Assembly (NCBI GenBank): GCA_965216205.1
Contig: OZ244139.1
Span: forward strand, 2,976,001 to 3,040,000
DNA length: 64,000 nucleotides
Direction: 5' to 3'
From: CADEDH01 sp965216205
GTDB lineage: Bacteria; Actinomycetota; Acidimicrobiia; Acidimicrobiales; SZUA-35
The notes below the pieces were generated by a model. It made no database searches and was not told where the DNA came from. It was given only the letters and a program-made list of their open reading frames with translations. Below are positions 52,942-61,075 of this stretch, piece by piece. Within the stretch, counting starts at the first letter, position 1. Each line of letters opens with the position of its first letter. The position numbers and the translations under genes were made by a program.

Positions 52942-52977
52942 CTGCGGCCCACCCACACGGGGGCGGGTGGGCCGCAG
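52942..52977 (-). terminator. Intrinsic-type hairpin downstream of the DUF397 gene
   Basis: A perfect 13-bp stem (CTGCGGCCCACCC at 52942-52954 with its complement at 52965-52977) and a 10-nt loop. It starts 14 nt beyond the DUF397 stop and ends before the SDR gene. A U-run is missing, as is usual in GC-rich Actinobacteria. Confidence 0.75.
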
Positions 52978-52990
52978 TCGGGCCATCGGC

Positions 52991-53200
52991 TCAGTAGAGG
53001 TCGTCGAACTCGCCGGCCTTGCAACCGGCCACGAAGGCTGCGAGCTCGGCGCGGGTGAACGCCAGTGTCACGTCGTCGGGCCGGGTGCTGTTGCGCACCA
53101 TGACGCCGTCGACGGCGTCGGCAATCTCGACGCAGGTGCCACTGCTGCCGCTGAACGACGACTTCCGCCAGGTGATCTCGTGGTTGGACTTCTTCGTCAT
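52991..53200 (-). CDS. DUF397 small protein
   Basis: A 69-residue protein. The core ITWRKSSFSGSSGTCVEIAD followed by VMVRNSTRPDDVTLAFTRAE and LAAFVAGCKAGEFDDLY is the complete DUF397 signature. In streptomycetes DUF397 proteins are encoded beside XRE/DUF5753 regulators and act as their antagonist or partner, for example in the WhiJ-like systems. The ATG at 53200 overlaps the XRE gene stop by 4 nt, so the two are made together. The predicted role is modulation of that regulator. Confidence 0.92.
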   Translation of the reverse strand: MTKKSNHEITWRKSSFSGSSGTCVEIADAVDGVMVRNSTRPDDVTLAFTRAELAAFVAGCKAGEFDDLY

Positions 53201-54021
53201 TGATATGTCTCCGCTATCTCGTGGATCAGGTCGGCGGAATCTGAAGGTGACAATGCCACCCGGGTGAGGTGTTCGAACAGCTGTGCGTGTGCCTCGATCA
53301 CCGGTCGGCGATCGAGATAGTTGAAGCCGGTCAGATCCTCGGTGCAGACCATATACGGAACACCGGTCTCGTTCGACGTGAAAATACCGAAAGATCCAAA
53401 GGCGGCGGTGTGGAGCGCACTGCTCGTGGCAGGGCACACCTGGAGGATGACGGTCGATTTCCGACCTATCACCTCCTGAAGATGGCGTAGTTGGCCAGAC
53501 ATGGTCGCCTCGTCGCCGGTCACGCGGCGAAGCGCCGACTCGTCGATCACGCAGTGCAGCTCTAGCGGATCCGGGCTACGGCTCAGCACCGCCTGGCGGG
53601 TGAGGCGAGCGTGCACCCGTTGCGCCACCACGTCGTCGGCCAGCGAGACCCAGTTGGTGCGGATGACGGCTTCGGCGTAGTCCTCCGTCTGCAGCAGGCC
53701 CGGCAGCGAGATCGGCTCGAACGTCTGGAGCCGAGCCGCCGCCTGCTCGAGCGAGGCATAGTGATCGAGCCACCCCGGCACCGCGTGCCAGTTGACCGCG
53801 GCGACCGCCGTCTCGCTGGCGCCATCGATGAGCAGCTCGAGCTCGGGCAGCGAGATGGACAGGTGCTCGGCGAGCGGGCGGCGGTACCGGGCGAGCGGCG
53901 TACTGGTGCCCTGCTCCCAGCGCGCAACGGACTGCGCGCTGACATCGATCTGGCGAGCCAGGGATTCCTGGCTGTGTCCAACGGCCTTCCGGCGCGCCGC
54001 TAGCTGGCGTCTAGGCGGCAT
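53197..54021 (-). CDS. XRE-family regulator with DUF5753 domain
   Basis: A 274-residue regulator. The N-terminal HTH is LAARRKAVGHSQESLARQID followed by VSAQSVARWEQGTSTPLARY. The DUF5753 domain (from about residue 85) has the typical YASLEQAAARLQTFEPISLP, GLLQTEDYAEAVIR and FGSFGIFTSNETGVPYMV elements. ATG 54021 is selected because the HTH starts there; the extra residues of the longer frame have no homology. It is translationally coupled to the DUF397 partner. Such pairs control development or antibiotic genes in streptomycetes and are unexpected in the suggested host group. Confidence 0.9.
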   Translation of the reverse strand: MPPRRQLAARRKAVGHSQESLARQIDVSAQSVARWEQGTSTPLARYRRPLAEHLSISLPELELLIDGASETAVAAVNWHAVPGWLDHYASLEQAAARLQTFEPISLPGLLQTEDYAEAVIRTNWVSLADDVVAQRVHARLTRQAVLSRSPDPLELHCVIDESALRRVTGDEATMSGQLRHLQEVIGRKSTVILQVCPATSSALHTAAFGSFGIFTSNETGVPYMVCTEDLTGFNYLDRRPVIEAHAQLFEHLTRVALSPSDSADLIHEIAETYQ

Positions 54022-54259
54022 GCGGCGCAGGGTACGTCCCGCCCGTAGCGGACTCAAGTCACCCCTGTGCGCCAGGCGTCCCGCCGGCTGATCGATCTGC
54101 GACACGACCGCGCCGATCGCGTCCCAACCGGGCGCTGACCTGGGACGACGCTGGTGGTGCTCGTCGACCAGGGACAGACCATCTGTATAGCCACTGTCTA
54201 GAAAGAGACCTGCTGGCTCCCTGGTCGAGCCAGGGACGGGGACACCATGCTGGAGGCTC

Positions 54260-54466
54260 ATGAACGACGTGGTCCGGTTGCTCGATGCGGAAACGAGCGT
54301 TGAGGTCCACGCCGACGACGGGCCGCATGCGGTACGGGTCAACTTCGGCCCTGGTCCCGATGGCGTGACGTTCGTGGGGACGCTCAGCGATCTCCACCGC
54401 ATCTTCGTGGAAGTCGACAATCAGGTGTCGCGACTGGTGACGCGACCATCCCGTGTGAGCACGTAG
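54260..54466 (+). CDS. Small hypothetical protein divergent from the XRE/DUF397 pair
   Basis: A 68-residue acidic protein (VVRLLDAETSVEVHADDGPH, VTFVGTLSDLHRIFVEVDNQ). The start ATG is preceded by GGAGGCTC, a fair ribosome site, and by the AT-richer stretch near 54180-54205 that could hold the promoter. It has no recognisable domain. Placement beside an XRE/DUF397 pair suggests a third component or target of that switch, which is inference only. Confidence 0.5.
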   Translation: MNDVVRLLDAETSVEVHADDGPHAVRVNFGPGPDGVTFVGTLSDLHRIFVEVDNQVSRLVTRPSRVST

Positions 54467-54938
54467 CGGGTCGAGCGCGATCGATGGGCCCCGCCCGACC
54501 ATCCGCACGGCCGGCGCTCTGAGCGTCACCGCAGGCGATGCGGTCCGGCGCCGGCCCCGGCGATCGTGGGCCGCCCTCCGGGCAGGCGTCGAGCCGCCTG
54601 GCGCTGCGACGGCACGCCGGATCGCGCGGTGAGCTGCGTTGCTCCATTTCCGTCGCATCGACGAACTGCAGCGTCGACCCTGACGCCCGGCGACCACCAC
54701 CGTTCGGTTGCTAAGGCAGCGACGGCTCGACCCAATGAGTGTGAATCTCCGCGATGGAACGGGTGCCTCCATGGACCCCCACATGATCGATCTGGGCCAT
54801 TCATCGTGCTATTTGCAGCCGGTGCTCCGCCTCTGATTGATGTTGGATCACGACACTTGTCGCTGTTTGTCGTACCAGAGCTGGCACCACCCATTCACCA
54901 CGAAACGATCGGTGACGGCGCCGGCGGCGGGACCGGAA
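54467..54938. other. 472-bp region with no supported gene
   Basis: Only shadow frames without ribosome sites or recognisable motifs cross this stretch. Base composition drops in its right half (54640-54900) relative to the surrounding genes. I see no tRNA cloverleaf, no long inverted repeat and no insertion-sequence end. It may be the residue of a gene lost next to the XRE/DUF397 island. Confidence 0.5.
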
Positions 54939-55880
54939 CTACGGCCGGGCCGTGGCTACGAGCTGCTCGATGAGGGCGTCGGCCAGCGGGTCGGGTAGCG
55001 CACCGTGACGTCGGGCCGCCACCAGCCGGCGGGTCAGCAGCGGCTCCGGCTCGGCCCGGACGAGCGGGTTCGGAGCGGTCTCCGCCTGGAGCACGGGGAG
55101 GACGGTCCAGCCCATGCCGAGCGCCACCATGCCCCGCAGCACCTCCGGCTGATGCGACTCCGCCACCACCTCGAAGGACGCCCCGAGCCCGGCCAGGTGG
55201 TCGATGACAAGTCGCCGGGTGTGGGAGCCCTGCGGGAAGGTCACCCACGGGCCCCACTCCCCCACCGGCGGGACCGACGAGCCGGCCGAGCCGTCCCGAC
55301 CACCCGAGCCCGTGGTCGCTGACGGGCCGATCGGCCGGTACACCGCCAGATCGTCCTCCAGGAGCGGGGTGACGGCCAGCTCGCCCGTTGCCACCGGCGG
55401 CTCCACGACGACCACCAGAGCGAGTCGACCCGCCAAGAGGTCCTCGCAGAGCGACGCCGAGGGACCGACGGCGAGATGCAGGGCGATGTCCGGTCGCTCG
55501 TCGTGGAAGCGGCGCAGCGTCGGGCCGAAGTACACCGTCGCTGCGAGGTCGATCATCCCGATCCGCAACCGACCCGACTCGCCAGCGTTGACGGTGGCTG
55601 CCCACCGGTGGAGGTCGCGGGTCTGCGCCGTGACCGAGCGGGCGTAGTCCAGTACGGGACCGGCCGCCGGGAGCAGCGTACGGCGACGCGAGTCGCGGTC
55701 GAAGAGCGGCAGCCCGAGGCGCCGTTCGAGCTGGCGAAGCCCCTGGCTGAGAGCCGACGGGCTCACCCCGAGGCCTGCAGCGGCGTCGGCCCAGGTCGGC
55801 GACTCGGACACCGACACGAGGTACTGGAGCTGTTGGGTCGACACGTTGAGCGTGGCGTCATCACCGGGGCGATCGGTCAC
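54939..55880 (-). CDS. LysR-family transcriptional regulator divergent from ino1
   Basis: A 313-residue regulator. The HTH is STQQLQYLVSVSESPTWADA then LGVSPSALSQGLRQLERRLG, and the effector domain includes LRIGMIDLAATVYFGPTLRR and GMVALGMGWTVLPVLQ. GTG 55880 is preferred over GTG 55844 because AAGGAG lies about 10 nt upstream of it. The dyad at 55880-55904 covers this ribosome site and start, so the protein probably represses itself. Control of the divergent inositol-1-phosphate synthase gene is the likely function. Confidence 0.82.
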   Translation of the reverse strand: MTDRPGDDATLNVSTQQLQYLVSVSESPTWADAAAGLGVSPSALSQGLRQLERRLGLPLFDRDSRRRTLLPAAGPVLDYARSVTAQTRDLHRWAATVNAGESGRLRIGMIDLAATVYFGPTLRRFHDERPDIALHLAVGPSASLCEDLLAGRLALVVVVEPPVATGELAVTPLLEDDLAVYRPIGPSATTGSGGRDGSAGSSVPPVGEWGPWVTFPQGSHTRRLVIDHLAGLGASFEVVAESHQPEVLRGMVALGMGWTVLPVLQAETAPNPLVRAEPEPLLTRRLVAARRHGALPDPLADALIEQLVATARP

Positions 55881-55904
55881 TTGGTGAAGTTCTCCTTCAT
55901 CAAG
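55880..55904. promoter_or_regulatory. Candidate LysR operator over its own start
   Basis: CTTGGTGAAG (55880-55889), a 5-nt spacer, then CTTCATCAAG (55895-55904), an inverted repeat with one mismatch per arm. It lies in the 60-bp gap between the LysR and ino1 starts and includes the LysR ribosome site, fitting autoregulation. Confidence 0.5.
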
Positions 55905-55940
55905 AGACACTCTAGAGCCAAAACACTTACCATCGGGAGC

Positions 55941-57251
55941 ATGACCACTCGCACCCCTCGTCAGATCGCTCCCGCCACCGGCAAGCTCGGCGTGCTCACC
56001 CCCGGCCTCGGCGCCGTCGCCTCGACGTTCATCGCTGGCGTCCTGGCCGTGCGGGCCGGGCTCGCCGCTCCCGTCGGCTCGATCAGCCAACTGGCCCACA
56101 TCCGCCTCGGTGAGCGAAGCGACATGCGCAACCCGCTCATCCGCGACTTCGTGCCGATGGCCCAGCTCGACGATCTCGTCTTCGGCGGCTGGGACCCGAT
56201 CTCCCCGAACGCCCTGGAGGCCGCTCGCACCTGCGGCGTTCTCGACGACGGGGACCTCGGTGGGATCTCGGCTGAGCTGGAGGGCGTCGTGGCGATGGAT
56301 GCCGTCTTCGATCAGCGGTGGGTCAAACGGCTCGACGGCACCCGGGTGAAGGACCTTGCGTCCAAGTGGGACCAGGCGGCGGCGATCATCGACGACATCG
56401 AGCGCTTCGCGACCGAGAACGGCTGCGACCGGCTGGTGATGGTCTGGTGCGGATCGACCGAGGCCTACCAGGAGCCGAGTGCCGTCCACGACTCGATCGC
56501 GAGCTTCGAAGCCGGCCTGAAGGCGAACGACGACAACATCTCACCGAGCCAGATCTACGCCTACGCCGCCCTCCAGTCCGGCGTGCCGTTCGCCAACGGT
56601 GCCCCCAACCTCGCCGTCGACATCCCCTGCATGGGCGAGCTGGCGGCCAGGAACGGGGTCCCCATCGCCGGCAAGGACTTCAAGACCGGTCAAACCCTCA
56701 TGAAGACGCTCATCGCACCAGGTCTCAAAGCCCGGATGCTGGGCCTGCGGGGCTGGTACTCCACCAACATCCTCGGCAACCGGGACGGCGAGGTCCTCGA
56801 CGACCCCGAGAACTTCAAGACCAAGGAGTCGTCGAAGCTCGGCGTGCTCGACACCATCCTGCAGCCCGACGCCTACCCGGACCTCTACAGCGAGATCGAC
56901 CACGTCGTCCGGATCAACTACTACCCGCCCCGGGGCGACAACAAGGAAGGGTGGGACGCGATCGACATCTTCGGCTGGCTCGGCTACCCGATGGAGATCA
57001 AGATCGACTTCCTGTGCCGCGACTCGATCCTGGCCGCGCCGATCGTGCTCGACCTGGCGCTGTTCATGGATCTCGCCGCACGGGCCGGCGAGCACGGGGT
57101 GCAGGAGTGGTTGAGCTTCTACTTCAAGGCACCGCAGTCGGCCGGCCAGCTCGACCCCGAGCACGACCTCTTCATCCAGCAGACGAAGCTGAAGAACACG
57201 CTCCGGGAATGGATGGGCGAGGAGCCGGTCACCCACTCCGAGGCCGGCTGA
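55941..57251 (+). CDS. ino1: Inositol-3-phosphate (myo-inositol-1-phosphate) synthase
   Basis: A 436-residue NAD-dependent isomerase converting glucose 6-phosphate to inositol phosphate, the first step toward phosphatidylinositol and mycothiol in Actinobacteria. The NAD-binding start is GKLGVLTPGLGAVASTFIAG (about 14-33). Substrate and catalytic regions are NLAVDIPCMGELAARNGVPI, GKDFKTGQTLMKTLIAPGLK, the GWYSTNILGNRDG loop and KIDFLCRDSILAAP. Length and motifs are complete. ATG 55941 is preceded by GGGAG, and the longer frame crosses the divergent LysR gene. Confidence 0.93.
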   Translation: MTTRTPRQIAPATGKLGVLTPGLGAVASTFIAGVLAVRAGLAAPVGSISQLAHIRLGERSDMRNPLIRDFVPMAQLDDLVFGGWDPISPNALEAARTCGVLDDGDLGGISAELEGVVAMDAVFDQRWVKRLDGTRVKDLASKWDQAAAIIDDIERFATENGCDRLVMVWCGSTEAYQEPSAVHDSIASFEAGLKANDDNISPSQIYAYAALQSGVPFANGAPNLAVDIPCMGELAARNGVPIAGKDFKTGQTLMKTLIAPGLKARMLGLRGWYSTNILGNRDGEVLDDPENFKTKESSKLGVLDTILQPDAYPDLYSEIDHVVRINYYPPRGDNKEGWDAIDIFGWLGYPMEIKIDFLCRDSILAAPIVLDLALFMDLAARAGEHGVQEWLSFYFKAPQSAGQLDPEHDLFIQQTKLKNTLREWMGEEPVTHSEAG

Positions 57252-57268
57252 CGTCAACCCCGAACCCG

Positions 57269-57321
57269 TCGAAATTCGTGGGTTTGACAGCGCTGAGCGC
57301 TGCAAACCGCACGAATTTCGA
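57269..57321. repeat. Long palindrome in a convergent gap, family copy A
   Basis: An almost perfect 53-nt hairpin. The outer arms are TCGAAATTCGTG (57269-57280) and CACGAATTTCGA (57310-57321). Middle arms GGTTTG and CAAACC come next, and the inner arms CAGCGC and GCGCTG flank a TGA loop. Only two bases (57287 and 57309) bulge. It lies between the converging ends of ino1 and the EthD gene and can act as a bidirectional terminator. The same outer and inner arms recur at 61018-61072. Confidence 0.85.
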
Positions 57322-57334
57322 CCGAGGCGACCCG

Positions 57335-57919
57335 CTACCCGACGGTCTGGGTCAGGACCACCCGGCGGGGTGAGCTGCCGGGGTCGGCGAACTTCACCAC
57401 GTCGGCCTCGATGACGGCCCTGGCATCGTCGTCATTGAAGAACCTGTCGCGCATCGCGTCGCGGTCGTCGAAGCAGCACAGGGCCACGCCGTCGAGCTCA
57501 CGGCCCGAGATCGTCGCCAGGGCCGAGAGCTGGGTGTAGTCGCACATCGCGGCGTGGTTGACGAGCGCCAGCGGGGCGTGGGTCTCGCGCCAGTGATCGT
57601 CGGCCTCGCGATGGCTCAGCGCCGGATTCCGCACGAGTCCGAACGCCGCAACCACCCGATCGGGTGACGGGTTCGCCGGCAGCGGCTTGATCACTCGGGA
57701 GAAGCCGACGAACAGCGACCAGTCGGAGACGGCGGCCACCGACTCGATGTCGTCCGTGGCCACCCTGATCAGGCTGGAGTAGGGACGCTTGTCGCTCTCC
57801 GAGGGATGGTTGGCGTAGGCGAGGCCGCCGTGGCGCTCGGCCACCTCCGCCATCGCCGCTGCGTCGCTTCCGAGTCCTATGAGTTCGAGCACACGTCCAT
57901 CAAAGCCGACGTGCGCCAT
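57335..57919 (-). CDS. EthD-domain protein
   Basis: A 194-residue protein whose second half contains an EthD-like ferredoxin fold: FGLVRNPALSHREADDHWRE then HAPLALVNHAAMCDYTQLSA and GVALCCFDDRDAMRDRFFND. The first half (RPYSSLIRVATDDIESVAAV) looks like a diverged copy of the same fold. EthD-domain proteins often assist P450s or decarboxylate/cyclise polyketide-like compounds; a specific role is not evident here. ATG 57919 is used in place of the TTG one codon upstream. It overlaps the zincin gene stop by 1 nt. Confidence 0.65.
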   Translation of the reverse strand: MAHVGFDGRVLELIGLGSDAAAMAEVAERHGGLAYANHPSESDKRPYSSLIRVATDDIESVAAVSDWSLFVGFSRVIKPLPANPSPDRVVAAFGLVRNPALSHREADDHWRETHAPLALVNHAAMCDYTQLSALATISGRELDGVALCCFDDRDAMRDRFFNDDDARAVIEADVVKFADPGSSPRRVVLTQTVG

Positions 57920-58263
57920 CAATCCCAGCCCAACTCGGCCAGGCGCTCGTCGTCGATCCCGAAGTGGTGGGCCAGTTCGTGCACGACGGTGACCAGCACC
58001 TCGTCACGCAATGCGTCGAGATCGTCAACGTAGTCGCAGAGGGCCAACCGGTAGAGGGTGATCCGGTCGGGGAGGGCGAGGCCGCCGTAGTCGTCGCGCT
58101 CGGTGTGGGGCACACCGTCGTAGAGGCCGAGGAGATCCTCGTCGGGGTGCTCGTCCTCCACGAGCACCACAACGTTGTCGAGCATCGACAGGAACTCGTC
58201 GGGCAGGGTGTCGAGCGCGTCGCCGACGAGTCGGTCGAACTCGTCGTCCGGGATGGGCTCCAC
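57919..58263 (-). CDS. Minimal zincin metallopeptidase (DUF1025/Zincin_1 family)
   Basis: A 114-residue cytoplasmic protein with the zinc motif HELAHHFGI at residues 95-103, in VTVVHELAHHFGIDDERLAE. The rest (DDEFDRLVGDALDTLPDEFL, GVPHTERDDYGGLALPDRIT) matches the actinobacterial family of minimal matrixin-like zincins. GTG 58263 (VEPIPDDEF) is used; GTG 58272 is possible. Its cellular substrate is unknown. It overlaps the EthD gene by 1 nt and is divergent from the DJ-1/PfpI gene. Confidence 0.82.
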   Translation of the reverse strand: MEPIPDDEFDRLVGDALDTLPDEFLSMLDNVVVLVEDEHPDEDLLGLYDGVPHTERDDYGGLALPDRITLYRLALCDYVDDLDALRDEVLVTVVHELAHHFGIDDERLAELGWD

Positions 58264-58357
58264 CGGCGCCACGGTAGCTCTCGCCGCCGCTCGTCGAGCC
58301 GATCGCCCGCGATCGCGTGATCGTGCGGGGCCGGCCGTGGCGTGCGACGATGCGACG

Positions 58358-59008
58358 ATGATCACCGCCATTGCCATCCCCCTCTTCGACCGGCTGACCG
58401 CCCTCGATGGGATCGGGCCCTACGAGGTGCTCCAACGTCTGCCGGGAGCGACGGTGACGTTCGTGGCCGAGCGGACCGGCGAGTTCCGAACCGAGAACGG
58501 CTTCCTCGGCCTGACCGCCGATGCGACCTTCGACCAGGTGCCCACACCCGACGTGGTCATCGTGCCGGGCGGGACCGGCACGAGGCAGGTCGTTCAGAAC
58601 GACGACCATCCGCTGGTCGAGTGGGTCCGGAACGCCCACCGGACCACCAGGTTCACCACGTCGGTGTGCACCGGATCGCTGGTGCTGGCGAAGGCGGGGC
58701 TGCTCGACGGGCGGACGGCGGCCACCCACTGGGGTGCCTACGGCGCGCTGGAGAAGCTCGGCGCGGTCGCGACCAGCGAACGGGTGGTCGAGCATCTCGA
58801 CGACCGGCTCATCACCGCCGCCGGGGTGTCGTCGGGCATCGACATGGCGCTCCGGCTCGCCCAGCTCCTCGTCGACACCGACGCGGCGAAGGCCATGCAG
58901 TTGATGGTCGAGTACGACCCGCAACCCCCCTTCGACGCGGGAAGTGTGGAGAAAGCCGGCGACGCGGTCATGGAGCGGGTGGTGGCCTATGCCGCCGACA
59001 AGAGCTGA
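58358..59008 (+). CDS. DJ-1/PfpI superfamily protein, isonitrile hydratase-like
   Basis: A 216-residue glutamine-amidotransferase-fold protein. The nucleophile elbow has Cys104 in TTSVCTGSLVLAKAGLLDGR, an acidic helper residue lies in LTALDGIGPYEVL and a further landmark is ATHWGAYGALEKLGA. The SVCTG...LLDGRTAATHW arrangement is that of isonitrile hydratase (InhA) and AraC-associated DJ-1 domains without a DNA-binding tail. Isonitrile hydration is a reasonable guess, not shown. ATG 58358 fits the family start (MITAIAIPLFDRLTALD). A crotonase gene follows after 9 nt. Confidence 0.82.
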   Translation: MITAIAIPLFDRLTALDGIGPYEVLQRLPGATVTFVAERTGEFRTENGFLGLTADATFDQVPTPDVVIVPGGTGTRQVVQNDDHPLVEWVRNAHRTTRFTTSVCTGSLVLAKAGLLDGRTAATHWGAYGALEKLGAVATSERVVEHLDDRLITAAGVSSGIDMALRLAQLLVDTDAAKAMQLMVEYDPQPPFDAGSVEKAGDAVMERVVAYAADKS

Positions 59009-59017
59009 GGATCACCG

Positions 59018-59857
59018 ATGACCAACGACGACACGAGCAGCGCCAGCGCCAGCGCCCGGTACGAGACCATCACCTACGAGACCGACGGCCGGGTGGCCAC
59101 GGTCACCCTCAACCGCCCCGAGAAGTTGAACGCGATCTCGATGCAGCTGCAGACGGAGCTGATCGCTGCGCTGGAGCGGGCGGAGGCCGACCCGGGCATC
59201 CACGTCGCCGTGGTTCAGGGGGCGGGCCGGGCGTTCTCGACGGGCTACGACATCACGGCCGGTGGGACCGGGGGCGGCGGGGTCACCGGCGACCGCGACG
59301 GCCTGGAACGGATCATGCGCGGCTGGCTGCGCATCTGGGACCTTCGCCTCGCCGTCGTCGCCAAGGTGCACGGCTACTGCCTCGCTGGCGGCACCCAGCT
59401 CGCCACGATCTGCGACATCACGTTCGTCGCCGACGACTGCAAGGTCGGCACGCCCCAGCTCCCCCTCGGGGCCGGCTTCGTCGGCTCGGCATGGACCTGG
59501 CTCGTCGGGCCCAAGAAGGCGAAGGAGATGTTCTTCCCGACCGGCGAGATGATCACCGGAGCGGAGGCGACCGAGTGGGGCCTGTTCAACCGGTCGGTTC
59601 CGGCCGCGGAGCTCGACGATGCCGTCGACGCCTACGTCGCCAGGGTCGCCCGGACCCCGAAGGAGATCATCGCGCTCCAGAAGCAGTCGGTGAACCGCAT
59701 CCAGGAGGCCCAGGGGTTCCGCGAGGCGATGCTGCAGGCGATCGAGGTGGATGCCATCGCCCATGCGTCCAAACCGGTACGGGCGATCAACGCCCACATC
59801 CGCGACAGCGGGCTCCAGGACGCGCTCCGTGCGTTCCAGGCAGGCGAGATCCCGTGA
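59018..59857 (+). CDS. Enoyl-CoA hydratase/isomerase (crotonase) family protein
   Basis: A 279-residue crotonase. The N-terminal VATVTLNRPEKLNAISMQLQ, the first oxyanion segment GRAFSTGYDI and the second AKVHGYCLAGGTQLATICD are clear, followed by GTPQLPLGAGFVGSAWTWLV and GLFNRSVPAAELDD. The length is usual. The family hydrates, isomerises or cleaves acyl-CoA esters. The usual catalytic Glu positions are not both obvious, so the precise reaction is open. It lies between the DJ-1 gene and a methyltransferase on the same strand. Confidence 0.88.
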   Translation: MTNDDTSSASASARYETITYETDGRVATVTLNRPEKLNAISMQLQTELIAALERAEADPGIHVAVVQGAGRAFSTGYDITAGGTGGGGVTGDRDGLERIMRGWLRIWDLRLAVVAKVHGYCLAGGTQLATICDITFVADDCKVGTPQLPLGAGFVGSAWTWLVGPKKAKEMFFPTGEMITGAEATEWGLFNRSVPAAELDDAVDAYVARVARTPKEIIALQKQSVNRIQEAQGFREAMLQAIEVDAIAHASKPVRAINAHIRDSGLQDALRAFQAGEIP

Positions 59858-59911
59858 TGACCCGGACAGGGGCTTGAGGCGGGTCGAGTCGGCCACGTAG
59901 CGTTCGACGAC

Positions 59912-61012
59912 ATGACCGACCGCACCGAGCTGGACCGCGACCGCAGCGCTGCGTTCATGACCACGATGACCCAGATCATGAACGGTGGCGCCCTCGCCCT
60001 CATGTGCTCGATCGGCCACAAGACCGGCCTGTTCGACACGATGGCCGGTCTCGCACCGTCGACCTCTGCAGAGATCGCCGACGCATCCAGCCTCGACGAG
60101 CGCTATGTGCGGGAGTGGTTGGCCGCCATGACCGCGGGGTCGGTGGTCGACCACGATCCCGAAGCCGGCACGTATCACCTCCCGGCGGAGCACGCCGGGT
60201 TGCTGACCCGGGCCGCCGGACCGCTCAACCTCACCACCTACTGTCAGTACATCGGCCTGCTCGGGCAGGTCGAGGACGCGATCGTCGACAGCTTCCGAAA
60301 CGGCGGCGGCGTGCCCTACGAGCAGTACCCGGAGTTCCAGACGCTCATGGCCGAGTCGAGCGGCCAGCGACTCGAGACCGCCCTGATCGCCCAGGTCGTG
60401 CCGCTGCTGCCGGGGTGCCCCGAACGGCTCACATCGGGCCTCGACGTGGCCGACGTCGGCTGTGGGAGCGGCCGTGCGCTCAACATGCTGGCCGCTGCCT
60501 TCCCGGCGTCCCGGTTCGTCGGGTTCGACATCGCCGAAGGTGCTCTCGAACGGGCTCGCCGCGATGCGGCCGACGCCGGGAACACGAACGTGAGCTTCGA
60601 GCAACGGGACGCCGCCGACCTCGATGAGCACGAGCGGTTCGACATCGTCACCAGCTTCGATGCCGTTCACGACCAGGCCCATCCCGACGCGATGCTGTCG
60701 GGCATCTTCGCCGCGCTGAAGCCCGGCGGGACCTACCTGTGTGTGGAGCCGAAGGCGTCGAGCCACCTCCACGAGAACCTCGAGCTGCCGATGGCCCCCC
60801 TGATGTACACGATCTCCACGATGCACTGCATGACCGTGTCGCTCGCCTACGGGGGTGAGGGGCTCGGTACGGCGTGGGGTGAGCAGCTCGCCCGCGAGAA
60901 GCTGACCGCCGCCGGGTTCGTCGACATCGAGGTGACCGGGGTCAAGGCCGACCGCGGCAATCACTACCTCCTGGCGACCAGGCCGACCGGTGATCCGGGC
61001 AACCAGGCATGA
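59912..61012 (+). CDS. SAM-dependent methyltransferase with winged-helix N domain
   Basis: A 366-residue methyltransferase. The N-terminal winged helix (ALALMCSIGHKTGLFDTMAG, ASSLDERYVREWLAAMTAGS) is followed by the Rossmann domain with motif I VADVGCGSGRALNMLAAAFP and acidic strand end FVGFDIAEGA. The post-II region is DIVTSFDAVHDQAHPDAM and the LKPGGTYLCVEP strand is present. It is a paralogue of the partial gene at the left edge and of the mycobacterial Rv2258c-type family. The substrate is unknown. A palindromic repeat follows its stop by 6 nt. Confidence 0.88.
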   Translation: MTDRTELDRDRSAAFMTTMTQIMNGGALALMCSIGHKTGLFDTMAGLAPSTSAEIADASSLDERYVREWLAAMTAGSVVDHDPEAGTYHLPAEHAGLLTRAAGPLNLTTYCQYIGLLGQVEDAIVDSFRNGGGVPYEQYPEFQTLMAESSGQRLETALIAQVVPLLPGCPERLTSGLDVADVGCGSGRALNMLAAAFPASRFVGFDIAEGALERARRDAADAGNTNVSFEQRDAADLDEHERFDIVTSFDAVHDQAHPDAMLSGIFAALKPGGTYLCVEPKASSHLHENLELPMAPLMYTISTMHCMTVSLAYGGEGLGTAWGEQLAREKLTAAGFVDIEVTGVKADRGNHYLLATRPTGDPGNQA

Positions 61013-61017
61013 CAGCT

Positions 61018-61072
61018 CCCGAAATTCGTGGCGCTTGCAGCGCCTAGCGCTGTCAACTCCACGAATTTCGGG
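61018..61072. repeat. Long palindrome in a convergent gap, family copy B
   Basis: A 55-nt palindrome. The outer arms are CCCGAAATTCGTGG (61018-61031) and its perfect complement (61059-61072), and the inner arms CAGCGC (61038-61043) and GCGCTG (61047-61052) flank a CTA loop. The middle section is only partly paired. It shares the outer core GAAATTCGTG and the inner core with copy A at 57269. It fills the gap between the converging methyltransferase and TPP-enzyme genes. Confidence 0.85.
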
Positions 61073-61075
61073 GGG

